DNA of 64,000 nt from the NCBI GenBank assembly GCA_903853385.1, contig CAINTJ010000142.1, forward strand, positions 1-64,000, given 5' to 3'. The notes under the pieces were generated by a model, which saw only the letters and a program-made list of their open reading frames with translations, did not search any database and was not told the origin of the DNA. This DNA comes from an uncultured Gammaproteobacteria bacterium (GTDB lineage Bacteria; Pseudomonadota; Gammaproteobacteria; Pseudomonadales; Pseudohongiellaceae). Of the stretch, positions 16,921-24,819 are shown piece after piece (position 1 is the stretch's first letter; each line of letters opens with the position of its first letter). Position numbers and translations under genes: made by a program.

Positions 16921-18288
16921 TTAGCCAACCTGCAAAAGCGGCTTATTTGCGGCAAAAGTGGCATAAAACACCCAGCCACTGGCCAGCACAACCAGCGACA
17001 ACACCGCCAGAATGTCACTGTAGACAAAGCCGTGGGCATTGGCAGAAAACGCAAGCAAGCCGGTATCCAGCCAGTGGCCATCAAGAATGCGACCCACCAG
17101 TGTGGTGCCGAGCGCGCCCGACACAATGCTGATCAGGTTGAAGATGCCCATGCCGATGCCGCTTTGTGCCGGCGCCAGCGTTTGCGACACCGAATTGATC
17201 ATCGCAGTCTGGAACATCGTGAAGCCCACATAATTGCCCAGCATCGCCACCATGATCACCCACGAAGAAATCGCCAGCATGGTCGACATCAGCAGCATGC
17301 TGCCCGCCAGCAGCAACACGCCGATGCTGGCCACATAGGCATTGCCCTTCTTGTCGGCCAGCGCGCCGGCTTTCGGGCCCATGATGACCGCGCTGATTGC
17401 GCCGGGAAACAACAACAGGCCAATCTGCTGGGTGCCGAGCCCGTGCACTTCCGTCAGCATCAGCGGAATCAAAAAGAACACGCCCATCACCACCGAGAAC
17501 ATGGTCATGCCCACAAAGATGCCATTGCAGAATTGGCGATTGCTGAACACCTGCGCATCGATGAACGGCGATTTGGCCGTACGCATCCACACAATCATCA
17601 CCACGGCCGACACCACCAGCGCCACCAGCAACAGCGGCATCGCCAGATTCAGCCACAGCACCAACAAACCCACCGTGAGCGACACCAGCGTGGCACCCAC
17701 TACATCCACCGTGCCGGGCTTGGTGGCTTCGGCCGGGATGTAGCGCCGCAAATACGGCAGCGCTATCAAGGTCGGCAACGGAATCACAAACAGCATGGCC
17801 CAATGCAGATTGGCTGAGACAAAGCCGCCGATCACCGGGCCAATGCCGATGCTCACCGAAATCATCGAGGTGATGAAGCCAAACACCTTGCCGCGCTCCT
17901 GCTCCGGTACATAGCGCGCAACCACCACAAAGATCAGCGCCGGAATCGCCGCTGCGCCCATCGCCTGCAAGCCACGCGCAATCACCACCAGCCAGTAATT
18001 GTTCTGGCCGATAAAACCCAGCACCGACGCCACACAGTAAAACCAGGTGCCGAATTCAATCAGGCGCCGCAGCGAATACAGATCCGCCAGCTTGCCGTAG
18101 ATCACCGAACCGATGCCGAAGAACACCATGAAGATGGTCATCACCCAACTGACGGTGGCGGCATTGAGCGAGAACTGTTCGGCGATTTTCGGAATGGAAA
18201 CGTTGAACACCGTTTCGTTGAGCACCGCGAAAAAGATCAGGTAGGTGAGCCAGAATACCAGCTGCTTGGTTTGGGCCTTGTCTTGCAT
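16921..18288 (-). CDS. MFS drug/metabolite exporter, DHA2-like
   Basis: A membrane transporter of 455 residues with 12-14 predicted helices. The family motifs are NETVFNVSIPKIAEQF in helix 1, GKLADLYSLRRLIEFG (loop 2-3 motif A), ARGLQAMGAAAIPAL, and GFITSMISVSIGIGPVIGG (motif C of drug:H+ antiporters). It resembles TetL/EmrB-type exporters. An in-frame GTG at 18318 lies inside the upstream gene's terminator, so the ATG at 18288 is used. It sits downstream of the dioxygenase gene and could export aromatic compounds; the substrate is unknown. Confidence 0.87.
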   Translation of the reverse strand: MQDKAQTKQLVFWLTYLIFFAVLNETVFNVSIPKIAEQFSLNAATVSWVMTIFMVFFGIGSVIYGKLADLYSLRRLIEFGTWFYCVASVLGFIGQNNYWLVVIARGLQAMGAAAIPALIFVVVARYVPEQERGKVFGFITSMISVSIGIGPVIGGFVSANLHWAMLFVIPLPTLIALPYLRRYIPAEATKPGTVDVVGATLVSLTVGLLVLWLNLAMPLLLVALVVSAVVMIVWMRTAKSPFIDAQVFSNRQFCNGIFVGMTMFSVVMGVFFLIPLMLTEVHGLGTQQIGLLLFPGAISAVIMGPKAGALADKKGNAYVASIGVLLLAGSMLLMSTMLAISSWVIMVAMLGNYVGFTMFQTAMINSVSQTLAPAQSGIGMGIFNLISIVSGALGTTLVGRILDGHWLDTGLLAFSANAHGFVYSDILAVLSLVVLASGWVFYATFAANKPLLQVG

Positions 18289-18299
18289 AAAACGCTTCC

Positions 18300-18338
18300 A
18301 AAAAAAAACAGCCCGCACCTTAGTCAGCTGCGGGCTGT
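18300..18338 (-). terminator. rho-independent terminator after the dioxygenase gene
   Basis: On the minus strand the stem CAGCCCGCA/TGCGGGCTG is followed by nine T residues (plus-strand A run 18300-18308). It begins 15 bp beyond the stop of the 18353-19951 gene and ends 12 bp before the MFS start. Confidence 0.92.
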
Positions 18339-18352
18339 TTGGCTATCACTTT

Positions 18353-19951
18353 TCAGGCTGCTGGCATTTGATCTTCTCTTACCCACCAGCCGTGGATCTG
18401 GCCAGGGTTTTTCACCGGCAGTTTCACCGTGGCGAGCGGGCCGTCGGCCAGGCGCTGTGCATCGAGAATCACGAAATCAGTGCGGCCGCCTTCATTGGTG
18501 CGCGTGACCACGCCCACCAGATAACCTTCACCTTCGGCGGAGTCTTTCGACTTGGGCGCAAAGCAGCACTCGGCCAGGCTGGCACCGGGGCCGGCATCCC
18601 AGAAGTCCTGTTTGCCGGTCTGGTGGTCGAAGCGCACGTAGCAGGCATTGCCACGCTGGCCTGGTGGCGCAGTGAGCGAGTTGGAGCCAAGGAAACCATA
18701 GCGATAATGCTGGGTGTTGTAGCGGTCGTCCTGGCGCGGCAGTGCGCCCACCCACGGTGCCAGCTGCTCGATCTTGTAGTCCTTGACGGTCTTGCTGTTC
18801 ATGTCGGCCGACAAGCGCGTGATATGACTGGTGCCGCGGACCGGATCCCATTTGGAACCGTCTTTCATCGGCATGAACGGGAACGGGTTCGACAGTGACA
18901 TTTCCACATCGACATAGATCTTGCCCTTGTCGTCCCAGGCGCCCATGACGTGGGTGGCGCTGCGATGCGGGCCTTCAAACCAGCGCACATCCTTGCCGTT
19001 GCCATCGCGGCGGAATGCGCCGAAGAAGGTGGTGAGCTTGGGATCCCAGGACCAGTGAATGCCGCCCTTGGCCAACTGTTCCTTGTCCATCGCCATCGGA
19101 ATCACATACAAAATGACGTAATTATCGGTGACCGCGAAATCATGCAGCATGCCGACATAAGGCACTTTCACCTTGGCTTCCCATATTTTCTTGCCGGCCG
19201 GGGTGATTTCAAACGCCGTAACGATGTCGCTGCCGAAACCTTCCGACTCATAACCAAAGGCCACGATGTTGCCGGTTTTCGAATCAATCTTCGGATGTGC
19301 GGTAAAGGTGGCGCTGTTGAGCTGGCCGTCGAATTTGTAGACCGGGTCCATCATCTCCAGTGTGTTGAGGTTGATGGCACTGGGCGGGCTGTCTTCCTTG
19401 AAACACAGCAGCATGTTCTTGTGGTTCATGATGTGGGTGTTGGCGGTGCTGCGGCTGAGGCCCTTGACGCTGGGATCATCGACCGACGGATTGCGATACA
19501 TCGGGAACAGCGCCTTGCCGGCCTTGTCCTGTGCTTCCCAGCGCTGGTTGCGCACAAAGCGGGTCTTGTAATCAACGCGGCCGTTCTTGATGCGGAACAT
19601 GCCGACGTGGCCTTCGCCATCAAACGGGATATTGCCCGGACGCAGCGGGTATTGCGCATCGGGACCAACGCGATAGAAGGCGCCGTTCAGATCGGAGGGG
19701 ATCTTGCCGTCGATTTCGCAGTTGCGCACTTCGATTTCGGCTTTGAACGTGCGTGGGCCGGTGCCAGCAGCCGGCGGACCACCCGGAGGCGGACCTCCAG
19801 CACCAGCAGGTGGACCACCGGCAGGCGGTTGCGCCTGGGCAGGAGCCGTAGCGCCCAGTAGCGAGGCACCTACGCCGGCAGCGGCGACGCCGAGCGCGCC
19901 CCCGAGAAATCTGCGTCTGTCGTTGTTGTTTTCGTTATTGTTGTCGGACAT
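18353..19951 (-). CDS. Tat-exported carotenoid-cleavage/lignostilbene-type dioxygenase
   Basis: A 532-residue Fe(II) dioxygenase of the carotenoid oxygenase family (seven-bladed propeller). Four metal-binding His can be placed: H219 (TFTAHPKID), H270 (MLHDFAVT), H334 (ATHVMGAWD) and H520 (GQIHGWW). A twin-arginine signal (DRRRFLGGALGVAAAG, residues 11-26) predicts export of the folded protein, which is unusual for the family. A Pro/Gly/Ala linker (41-65) follows. Family members split carotenoids or, as in lignostilbene dioxygenase, stilbenes into aromatic aldehydes. The lig genes nearby favour a lignostilbene-like substrate, by context only. Confidence 0.87.
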   Translation of the reverse strand: MSDNNNENNNDRRRFLGGALGVAAAGVGASLLGATAPAQAQPPAGGPPAGAGGPPPGGPPAAGTGPRTFKAEIEVRNCEIDGKIPSDLNGAFYRVGPDAQYPLRPGNIPFDGEGHVGMFRIKNGRVDYKTRFVRNQRWEAQDKAGKALFPMYRNPSVDDPSVKGLSRSTANTHIMNHKNMLLCFKEDSPPSAINLNTLEMMDPVYKFDGQLNSATFTAHPKIDSKTGNIVAFGYESEGFGSDIVTAFEITPAGKKIWEAKVKVPYVGMLHDFAVTDNYVILYVIPMAMDKEQLAKGGIHWSWDPKLTTFFGAFRRDGNGKDVRWFEGPHRSATHVMGAWDDKGKIYVDVEMSLSNPFPFMPMKDGSKWDPVRGTSHITRLSADMNSKTVKDYKIEQLAPWVGALPRQDDRYNTQHYRYGFLGSNSLTAPPGQRGNACYVRFDHQTGKQDFWDAGPGASLAECCFAPKSKDSAEGEGYLVGVVTRTNEGGRTDFVILDAQRLADGPLATVKLPVKNPGQIHGWWVREDQMPAA

Positions 19952-20184
19952 GGGGGAGTTCTCCGCTGATGATTATGAATTGAAACAGGCGCCAATCCGG
20001 TCTGTCCCAGCTTCGCTGGCTAGTCTAGCACCGGCCCGGCCGCTTGCGCTGACCTGGATCATGCAAATAAGCCGCCGAACCCCCCGGACAAATGCAAAAT
20101 TGTGTGGCTATAATCAGGCCAAGCTGGCCTTTACAGCTATCTACAACAAAAACGGCCGCCACGGCCTTCAGAGGAGCTAATACC

Positions 20185-21072
20185 ATGTGTGATCAAGACA
20201 CCCCGCAAGACTTTGCCGACCATGTAAACGCCAACCCGCTCAGCCGCCGTCATTTTGTGGCGCTGTCTGCCGGCTTGAGCATGGCCAACTTGCTGGCGCT
20301 GTTCCCGGCCGTTGCCGATGCCGCCGATGTCACCGAAAGCGAAGTGATGATAAAAACCCCCGATGGCAATGCCGACTGCTACTTCGTGCACCCTGCCCAG
20401 GGCGTCAGCGCCGCCGTAATCGTATGGCCCGACGTGCTCGGCCTGCGCCCGGCCTTCCGCGCAATGGGCAAGCGCCTGGCCGAAAACGGCTATGCCGTGT
20501 TGGTGGTGAATCCCTACTATCGCAAGAACAAAGCACCGGTAGTAGCCGATGGTGCGTCGTTCCAGGATACGAAAGTACGCGACGTAGTAATGCCGCTGCT
20601 GCAAATATTCCTGGGTGATGTACCCGGCATGCAGAGCGATGCCAAGGCTTATGTCGCCTGGCTCGATACACAAGCCGCCGTCGACAAGAAACGCAAGATC
20701 GGCACCACCGGCTACTGCATGGGTGGCCCACCGGTGTTGCGTACTGCCGGCGTGTCGGACCGCATTGGCGCCGGCGCCACCTTCCACGGTGCCGCGCTGG
20801 CCGCAGCCGATGCCAACAGCCCGCATCTGGCCATCGCTAAATCCAAGGCCGGCTTCCTGATCGCCATCGCCGACGGCGACGACAAGCAGGACCCGAAAGC
20901 CAAAGACATGCTGAAAGAAACCTTCGCCAAAAACGGCCAGAAAGCCACCGTCGAGGTTTACACCGGCTGCGCCCATGGCTGGACGGTGCCCGACTTCCCG
21001 GTGTATGACAAAGCCGGCGCCGAGAAAGCGTGGACGGCGATGCTCGACCTGTTTAAAACAAACCTGGCCTGA
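20185..21072 (+). CDS. Tat-exported dienelactone-hydrolase-family protein, copy 1
   Basis: A 295-residue alpha/beta hydrolase with a twin-arginine signal (LSRRHFVALSAGLSMA, cleavage near residue 47). The dienelactone-hydrolase triad is visible: nucleophile Cys in TTGYCMGG, Asp in AIADGDDKQDP, and His in GCAHGW. It shares most of its sequence with the next gene (TESEVMIKTPDG, GLRPAFRAMGKRLA, GYAVLVVNP). The start at 20185 has a GAGGAG site; longer in-frame starts are rejected. A Tat-exported dienelactone hydrolase points to periplasmic hydrolysis of a lactone or ester of unknown identity. Confidence 0.87.
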   Translation: MCDQDTPQDFADHVNANPLSRRHFVALSAGLSMANLLALFPAVADAADVTESEVMIKTPDGNADCYFVHPAQGVSAAVIVWPDVLGLRPAFRAMGKRLAENGYAVLVVNPYYRKNKAPVVADGASFQDTKVRDVVMPLLQIFLGDVPGMQSDAKAYVAWLDTQAAVDKKRKIGTTGYCMGGPPVLRTAGVSDRIGAGATFHGAALAAADANSPHLAIAKSKAGFLIAIADGDDKQDPKAKDMLKETFAKNGQKATVEVYTGCAHGWTVPDFPVYDKAGAEKAWTAMLDLFKTNLA

Positions 21073-21113
21073 TACTTCCTACATAACGAACCAACAACTT
21101 AAGGGGATGAACC

Positions 21114-21992
21114 ATGTGTGATTTTGATACGCAAAAAGATGCCGACCAATTTCTGAAGTCGCAAACGATGAGCCGTCGTCATTTCGGCGCGGTGACTGCC
21201 GGTGTAAGCCTGGCGATGATGCTGCCCGCCGTGGCTAACGCGCAGGACGTAACTGAAAGCGAAGTAATGATCAAAACACCAGACGGCACTGCCGACTGTT
21301 ATTTTGTGCATCCAAGCAAAGGCGCTTCTGCCGCTGTGCTGATCTGGCCCGACATCTTCGGCCTGCGCCCTGCGTTCCGTGCAATGGGCAAACGCCTGGC
21401 GCAAAGTGGCTACGCCGTGTTGGTTGTCAACCCGTTCTACCGTGGCGGCAAGGCGCCAGTGCTTAAAGAAGGTGTTGCCTTCAACGACCCCGACTTCCAG
21501 GCCAAAATCATGCCGCTGGCACAAGCACTCAATGCCACCACGCATGTAACCGATGCCAAAGCCTTTGTAGCCTGGCTGGATTCACAAGCGGCCGTCGATA
21601 CCAAGAAAAAGATCGGCACCACTGGCTACTGCATGGGCGGCCCCATGGTGATGCGCACCGCTGCTGCACTGCCTGACCGCATCGGCGCTGCCGGCATCTT
21701 CCACGGCGGCAACGGTCTTGCCACCAAAGACGCCCTCAGCCCGCATCTGCTGATTCCGCAAATGAAAGCCAGCTTCCTGGTGGCCGTGGCTGACAACGAC
21801 GACAAGCAAGACCCAACCGTGAAGGAAACCCTGAAAGCCGCCTTTGCCAAAGCCGGCCTTAAAAACGAAGTGGAAGTCTATGTAGGTGCACAGCACGGCT
21901 GGTGCCCGCCCGGTGGCGGCGCCTACAACGAAGCACTGGCTGAAAAAGCCTGGGCTCGCATGCTGGATATCTTCAAGCCTGCATTGGCTTGA
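21114..21992 (+). CDS. Tat-exported dienelactone-hydrolase-family protein, copy 2
   Basis: A 292-residue tandem paralogue of the preceding gene, 41 bp downstream, with its own AAGGGG ribosome site. It has a twin-arginine signal (MSRRHFGAVTAGVSLA), nucleophile Cys in TTGYCMGGPMV, Asp in AVADNDDKQDP and His in GAQHGWCPPGG. The start MCDFDTQKDADQF mirrors MCDQDTPQDFADH of copy 1. Divergence is spread along the whole length, so the duplication is not recent. A hairpin follows, closing the two-gene unit. Confidence 0.87.
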   Translation: MCDFDTQKDADQFLKSQTMSRRHFGAVTAGVSLAMMLPAVANAQDVTESEVMIKTPDGTADCYFVHPSKGASAAVLIWPDIFGLRPAFRAMGKRLAQSGYAVLVVNPFYRGGKAPVLKEGVAFNDPDFQAKIMPLAQALNATTHVTDAKAFVAWLDSQAAVDTKKKIGTTGYCMGGPMVMRTAAALPDRIGAAGIFHGGNGLATKDALSPHLLIPQMKASFLVAVADNDDKQDPTVKETLKAAFAKAGLKNEVEVYVGAQHGWCPPGGGAYNEALAEKAWARMLDIFKPALA

Positions 21993-22012
21993 TGCGGTAA
22001 AACTGATCGATC

Positions 22013-22040
22013 AAAGGGGCCGTCTACACAAGGCCCCTTT
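22013..22040 (+). terminator. terminator-like hairpin after the dienelactone hydrolase pair
   Basis: Nine-bp stem AAAGGGGCC/GGCCCCTTT with a 10-base loop, 20 bp after the stop and followed by GTTGTTT. It marks the left border of the AT-richer island. Confidence 0.75.
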
Positions 22041-22083
22041 GTTGTTTGGCCCGCCGCAAGCGGCAGAAACCAATGCCAATGCT

Positions 22084-22977
22084 ATGAAAAAGAATAGATA
22101 CGGATTATCGCGATACATACCCGAAGACATCGCATTAGAAGTGCGCAGACGATCGAAATTCGGCTGTGTTGTTTGTCGGTGTGCTGTGTATCAATACGAG
22201 CATATAGATCCTTCCTTTGCGCATGCGACCAAGCATGACCCAGAGAAAATATGTCTTTTATGTGGGGGATGTCACGACAAGGTAACCCGCAGAAGACTTT
22301 CAAAAGAAAGTGTCCAAGCTAAGTACTTGCAGGTTATGCAATCTAATGAAATACGTAGACCCTTCGAGGAACTCGACCTCGCGACGCAAAACATTAGCGT
22401 GAGCATGAGTACGGCAAAATTCGAGCACACTCAAAACTTAATACAAATTAACGGCCGTAAATTTCTTTCAATTACGCCACCAACTGAAGGCTCATCATTT
22501 CCTACTTTGAGTGGAATCTTTTGTGATCATAACGGTCAGGAAACGTTGAGAATTACTAACAACGTGTGGGAAGGCGCCATCAATGCGTGGGATATTCAAG
22601 TTGTATCAACACAAGTTTCCATTAGAACTGCCAATGGCCGTACTGCCCTTGAGTTTTTAATCGAACCGCCCGATAAAATAAAAATTAAAGAACTCAACAT
22701 GTATTTTGAGAATTGCCATCTTATATGTAACAAAGACGGACTACTTGTTGGGCGAGCACGAGGCAAGCGACGTACATATATAGGCGTCGGCAACTTTGAG
22801 TGCGGCCACGCAAAGATTGGGGTAGATATAGATTCTTCTTTTAAAAATATTATGCCTCGAGGTCTCAAAATAACGGGCGGCGAAGGTGTTTCTCTTGAGG
22901 GTACCGGGATACGAATCGCTGTCGGCGCGGGCATGATGTATGTAAACGATATAAACGTCTGGACTCATCAGGAGTAA
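22084..22977 (+). CDS. HNH-nuclease-like protein with unknown C-terminal domain
   Basis: A 297-residue protein. Residues 22-70 form an HNH/zinc module: C28-x2-C31, EHIDP (39-43, metal and catalytic His40) and C57LLC60GGCH64. The remaining 200 residues are strand-rich and unrecognised. The gene is clearly AT-richer than its surroundings and lies in an island with a protease and a toxin-antitoxin pair, which suggests horizontal transfer and possibly a defence role (inference). A longer in-frame start at 21886 overlaps the hydrolase and is rejected; the ATG at 22084 begins MKKNRYGLSRYIP. Confidence 0.75.
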   Translation: MKKNRYGLSRYIPEDIALEVRRRSKFGCVVCRCAVYQYEHIDPSFAHATKHDPEKICLLCGGCHDKVTRRRLSKESVQAKYLQVMQSNEIRRPFEELDLATQNISVSMSTAKFEHTQNLIQINGRKFLSITPPTEGSSFPTLSGIFCDHNGQETLRITNNVWEGAINAWDIQVVSTQVSIRTANGRTALEFLIEPPDKIKIKELNMYFENCHLICNKDGLLVGRARGKRRTYIGVGNFECGHAKIGVDIDSSFKNIMPRGLKITGGEGVSLEGTGIRIAVGAGMMYVNDINVWTHQE

Positions 22978-22989
22978 GGAATAGAAGGA

Positions 22990-23009
22990 AATGGTGGTCC
23001 GCCCCCATT
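22990..23009 (+). repeat. REP-like short palindromic element, copy 1
   Basis: AATGGTGGTCCGCCCCCATT, with AATGG/CCATT ends. It differs by one base from the copy at 34530-34549 and resembles minus-strand elements at 23902-23924 and 28244-28291. The GTGG tetranucleotide recalls the GTRG foot of known REP families. Confidence 0.5.
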
Positions 23010-23077
23010 ACTCCACATGTGCTAATCGTGATGTTCGGAAGGCCATAGAGGATAATACACAGCAGCTACTATTCCAA

Positions 23078-23866
23078 TCAGTCGAATAAGTCTTTGAGGT
23101 GCTTCCCGAGCGTGGCATAGCCATTCTTCGATTTGTGCCATTCAATAAAGACGCCAGCTAGATAAGGATTCTCAATGACTTCATTAGGGAAGAACCACAG
23201 GCCTCCACCGCTCACTCCTCGCAGACCAACACCGAACTCATGCAACTCCCCCTCTACATAAACCTTCTGATACTTAAAACCTAGGAAGTCAGTCGTATTC
23301 ATGCCGTCAGCCTTGAAGTCCAACGCCTGGTCAATAGAGACAATTACTGAAAGGATGCCGGTACGCTTTGGTTCACCACGAGGGTTTACATCTCGCAGCT
23401 TATTCTGTGACACCGGGTAGCCTGCAAGGAAGTAATGGCCGCGCATCGCAGGGGCATACCCCCTTGAAATTTTTTCAAACGGAAAAAATGTAAGACCATC
23501 AAGCAACTTCGGAATCGGAAGAACCGCAAGGTCTAGCGCCGCAGTTGTATGGAAACGCCAATGCGTATTGTATGCTAGCGGCAGCAGGTACACGCTTCCG
23601 GGTGTATCAATGTCTCCGGTGCCGATAAATATCTCACGGCCCTCATTTCCGAGCAGACGTTTAATCGTGTGCTCTGCGGTGCATAGGTAGTATTTCCCAT
23701 TTTTCTGAACCGCAATGCCTGTTCCCCACAAGTCCAACAGCCCAGGCCTATCGGACTCGGCAAGTATTGGAAACATATAATTACCGACTGATGTCAGGTA
23801 CTCCTGCGCTCGCATGCGCAAATGTTCGTCTCTTGTGATAATCAGTCGTTCATCATCGTCGGTCAT
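23078..23866 (-). CDS. trypsin-like serine protease domain protein
   Basis: A 262-residue protein with a chymotrypsin-like fold. It contains WGTGIAVQKNGKYYLCTAEHT with catalytic His66, DLAVLPI with Asp112, and LRGVSGGGLW with Ser219. There is no signal peptide, so it should act in the cytoplasm, as do the trypsin-like peptidases found beside phage-defence genes. Codon use and base composition are intermediate. It lies between the HNH gene (convergent) and the toxin-antitoxin genes (same strand, 58 bp upstream). Its target is unknown; degeneration is not evident because all three triad residues are present. Confidence 0.75.
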   Translation of the reverse strand: MTDDDERLIITRDEHLRMRAQEYLTSVGNYMFPILAESDRPGLLDLWGTGIAVQKNGKYYLCTAEHTIKRLLGNEGREIFIGTGDIDTPGSVYLLPLAYNTHWRFHTTAALDLAVLPIPKLLDGLTFFPFEKISRGYAPAMRGHYFLAGYPVSQNKLRDVNPRGEPKRTGILSVIVSIDQALDFKADGMNTTDFLGFKYQKVYVEGELHEFGVGLRGVSGGGLWFFPNEVIENPYLAGVFIEWHKSKNGYATLGKHLKDLFD

Positions 23867-23901
23867 TTCCCGGCTTCCTAGGTTTCAAACTTCCAAAAAA
23901 T

Positions 23902-23924
23902 AATTTGGGACCTACCACACTTTT
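23902..23924 (-). repeat. REP-like short element, copy 2
   Basis: On the minus strand it reads AAAAGTGTGGTAGGTCCC then AAATT, sharing GTGGTA.GTCCC with the other copies. It abuts the stop of the antitoxin gene. Confidence 0.4.
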
Positions 23925-24236
23925 CTAAGCTACTCTGGAAGTCAATCCTCTAGCGGGCGCCTTTGTTGTAAGCTCAATTCCCAGCGCCTTCATTACAGCC
24001 AAAGTCGTTTTCAATGTGGGGTTGCCGTTCTCGCTGAAGGAGCGGTAAAGCTGTTCCCGGGAAAGACCAGTTTGACCAGCAATCTGCGCCATACCCTTTG
24101 CACGAGCTACCACACCAAGCGCGTGCGCGATGTAGGCGGCATCGCTCGTTTTAAATGCTTCAGCCATGAAGATCGCAATGGCTTTGTGGGTGGTTAAATC
24201 CTCGGCAGGATCGTAAGCCGTCAGTTTTTTAGCCAT
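23925..24236 (-). CDS. HigA-type antitoxin (XRE-like DNA-binding protein)
   Basis: A 103-residue antitoxin with a helix-turn-helix: LGVVARAKGMAQIAGQTG, SREQLYRSFS and PTLKTTLAVMKALGIEL. The start MAKKLTAYDPAEDL is typical of the addiction-module antidote family that follows Gp49/HigB-type toxins. It should neutralise the toxin and repress the operon through the palindrome at 24580-24601. Its own ATG at 24236 is kept, so free antitoxin can be made even though the upstream frame now reads straight into it. Confidence 0.83.
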   Translation of the reverse strand: MAKKLTAYDPAEDLTTHKAIAIFMAEAFKTSDAAYIAHALGVVARAKGMAQIAGQTGLSREQLYRSFSENGNPTLKTTLAVMKALGIELTTKAPARGLTSRVA

Positions 24237-24536
24237 GTCATTCACTCCATTCTTCAGCCAGCCGCAAGGCGGTTTTGTTTTGATGCCCTTCTTTTGCGAG
24301 CTTTTATCGCCACCACACAGCAGCACGATGATCGCGTCGCCTTTCTTCTGAAAGTAAACGCGGTATCCAGAACCATAGTGAATGCGTAACTCGCTAATCC
24401 CCTTGCCTACTGGCTCTACATCACCCGCCAATCCAAAAGCCAAGCGGTCGAGACGTGAGGCGATCAACGCGCGGGCGCGCTCGTCCTTGAGTCGATGCCT
24501 CCATTTCCTGAAGGTCTCGGTTTGCCTTAGTTCCAT
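23925..24536 (-). CDS. fused toxin-antitoxin ORF: RelE/HigB-like toxin frameshifted into the antitoxin
   Basis: Residues 1-88 are a RelE/ParE-superfamily (Gp49-like, HigB) mRNA-cleaving toxin: FRKWRHRLKDERARALIASR, then VGKGISELRIHYGSGYRVYF and VLLCGGDKSSQKKGIK. After IK the family expects a tail like TALRLAEEW and a stop. That tail exists in another frame (ALRLAEEWSE and TGA at 24238-24240) but is missed because of a tandem AAAAC-AAAAC duplication (24272-24281). The frame instead stays open through a 12-residue junction (PPCGWLKNGVND) into the antitoxin ATG. The start is taken as ATG 24536 because the promoter places the transcript start near 24543; ATG 24545 and GTG 24551 are in frame. Confidence 0.75.
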   Translation of the reverse strand: MELRQTETFRKWRHRLKDERARALIASRLDRLAFGLAGDVEPVGKGISELRIHYGSGYRVYFQKKGDAIIVLLCGGDKSSQKKGIKTKPPCGWLKNGVNDMAKKLTAYDPAEDLTTHKAIAIFMAEAFKTSDAAYIAHALGVVARAKGMAQIAGQTGLSREQLYRSFSENGNPTLKTTLAVMKALGIELTTKAPARGLTSRVA

Positions 24537-24549
24537 CCCGGACATGGCC

Positions 24550-24601
24550 ACTGTAGTTTAAAGACTACTTTCAGTCAATATTGTGGCGAATTCGCCACAA
24601 T
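24550..24601 (-). promoter_or_regulatory. toxin-antitoxin promoter and autoregulatory palindrome
   Basis: The leftward promoter has -35 TTGACT (24573-24578), a 17-bp spacer and -10 TACAGT (24550-24555). Directly upstream is a perfect 22-bp palindrome (24580-24601), halves ATTGTGGCGAA and TTCGCCACAAT, a likely antitoxin operator. A second small symmetry, GTAGT/ACTAC, lies in the spacer. The predicted transcript is nearly leaderless. Confidence 0.75.
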
Positions 24602-24819
24602 TAAAACCGGGGCTGTAGACGGATTCCGTGGAATTGACGGGCTCCTGAATAATCTCAATTTGCATTGATTGCCTCCTCCTTGAATGGCAATCGCCAACAT
24701 AGTACAGAAATCAGAATCTCGCAGTGTTAGTCTATTTGACACAATCAAGTGGTTAAGCGTGTGAATACGCATCTTCTTGATCCCGCTTGGTTACTTGTAA
24801 ATTAAAAGGAGAGGAAGGG

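Noticed and set aside
16855-17817. 320-residue + strand ORF rich in His and Gln opposite the MFS gene
   Set aside because: It lies antisense to a clear transporter, has no recognisable domain and begins in an intergenic region with no ribosome site.
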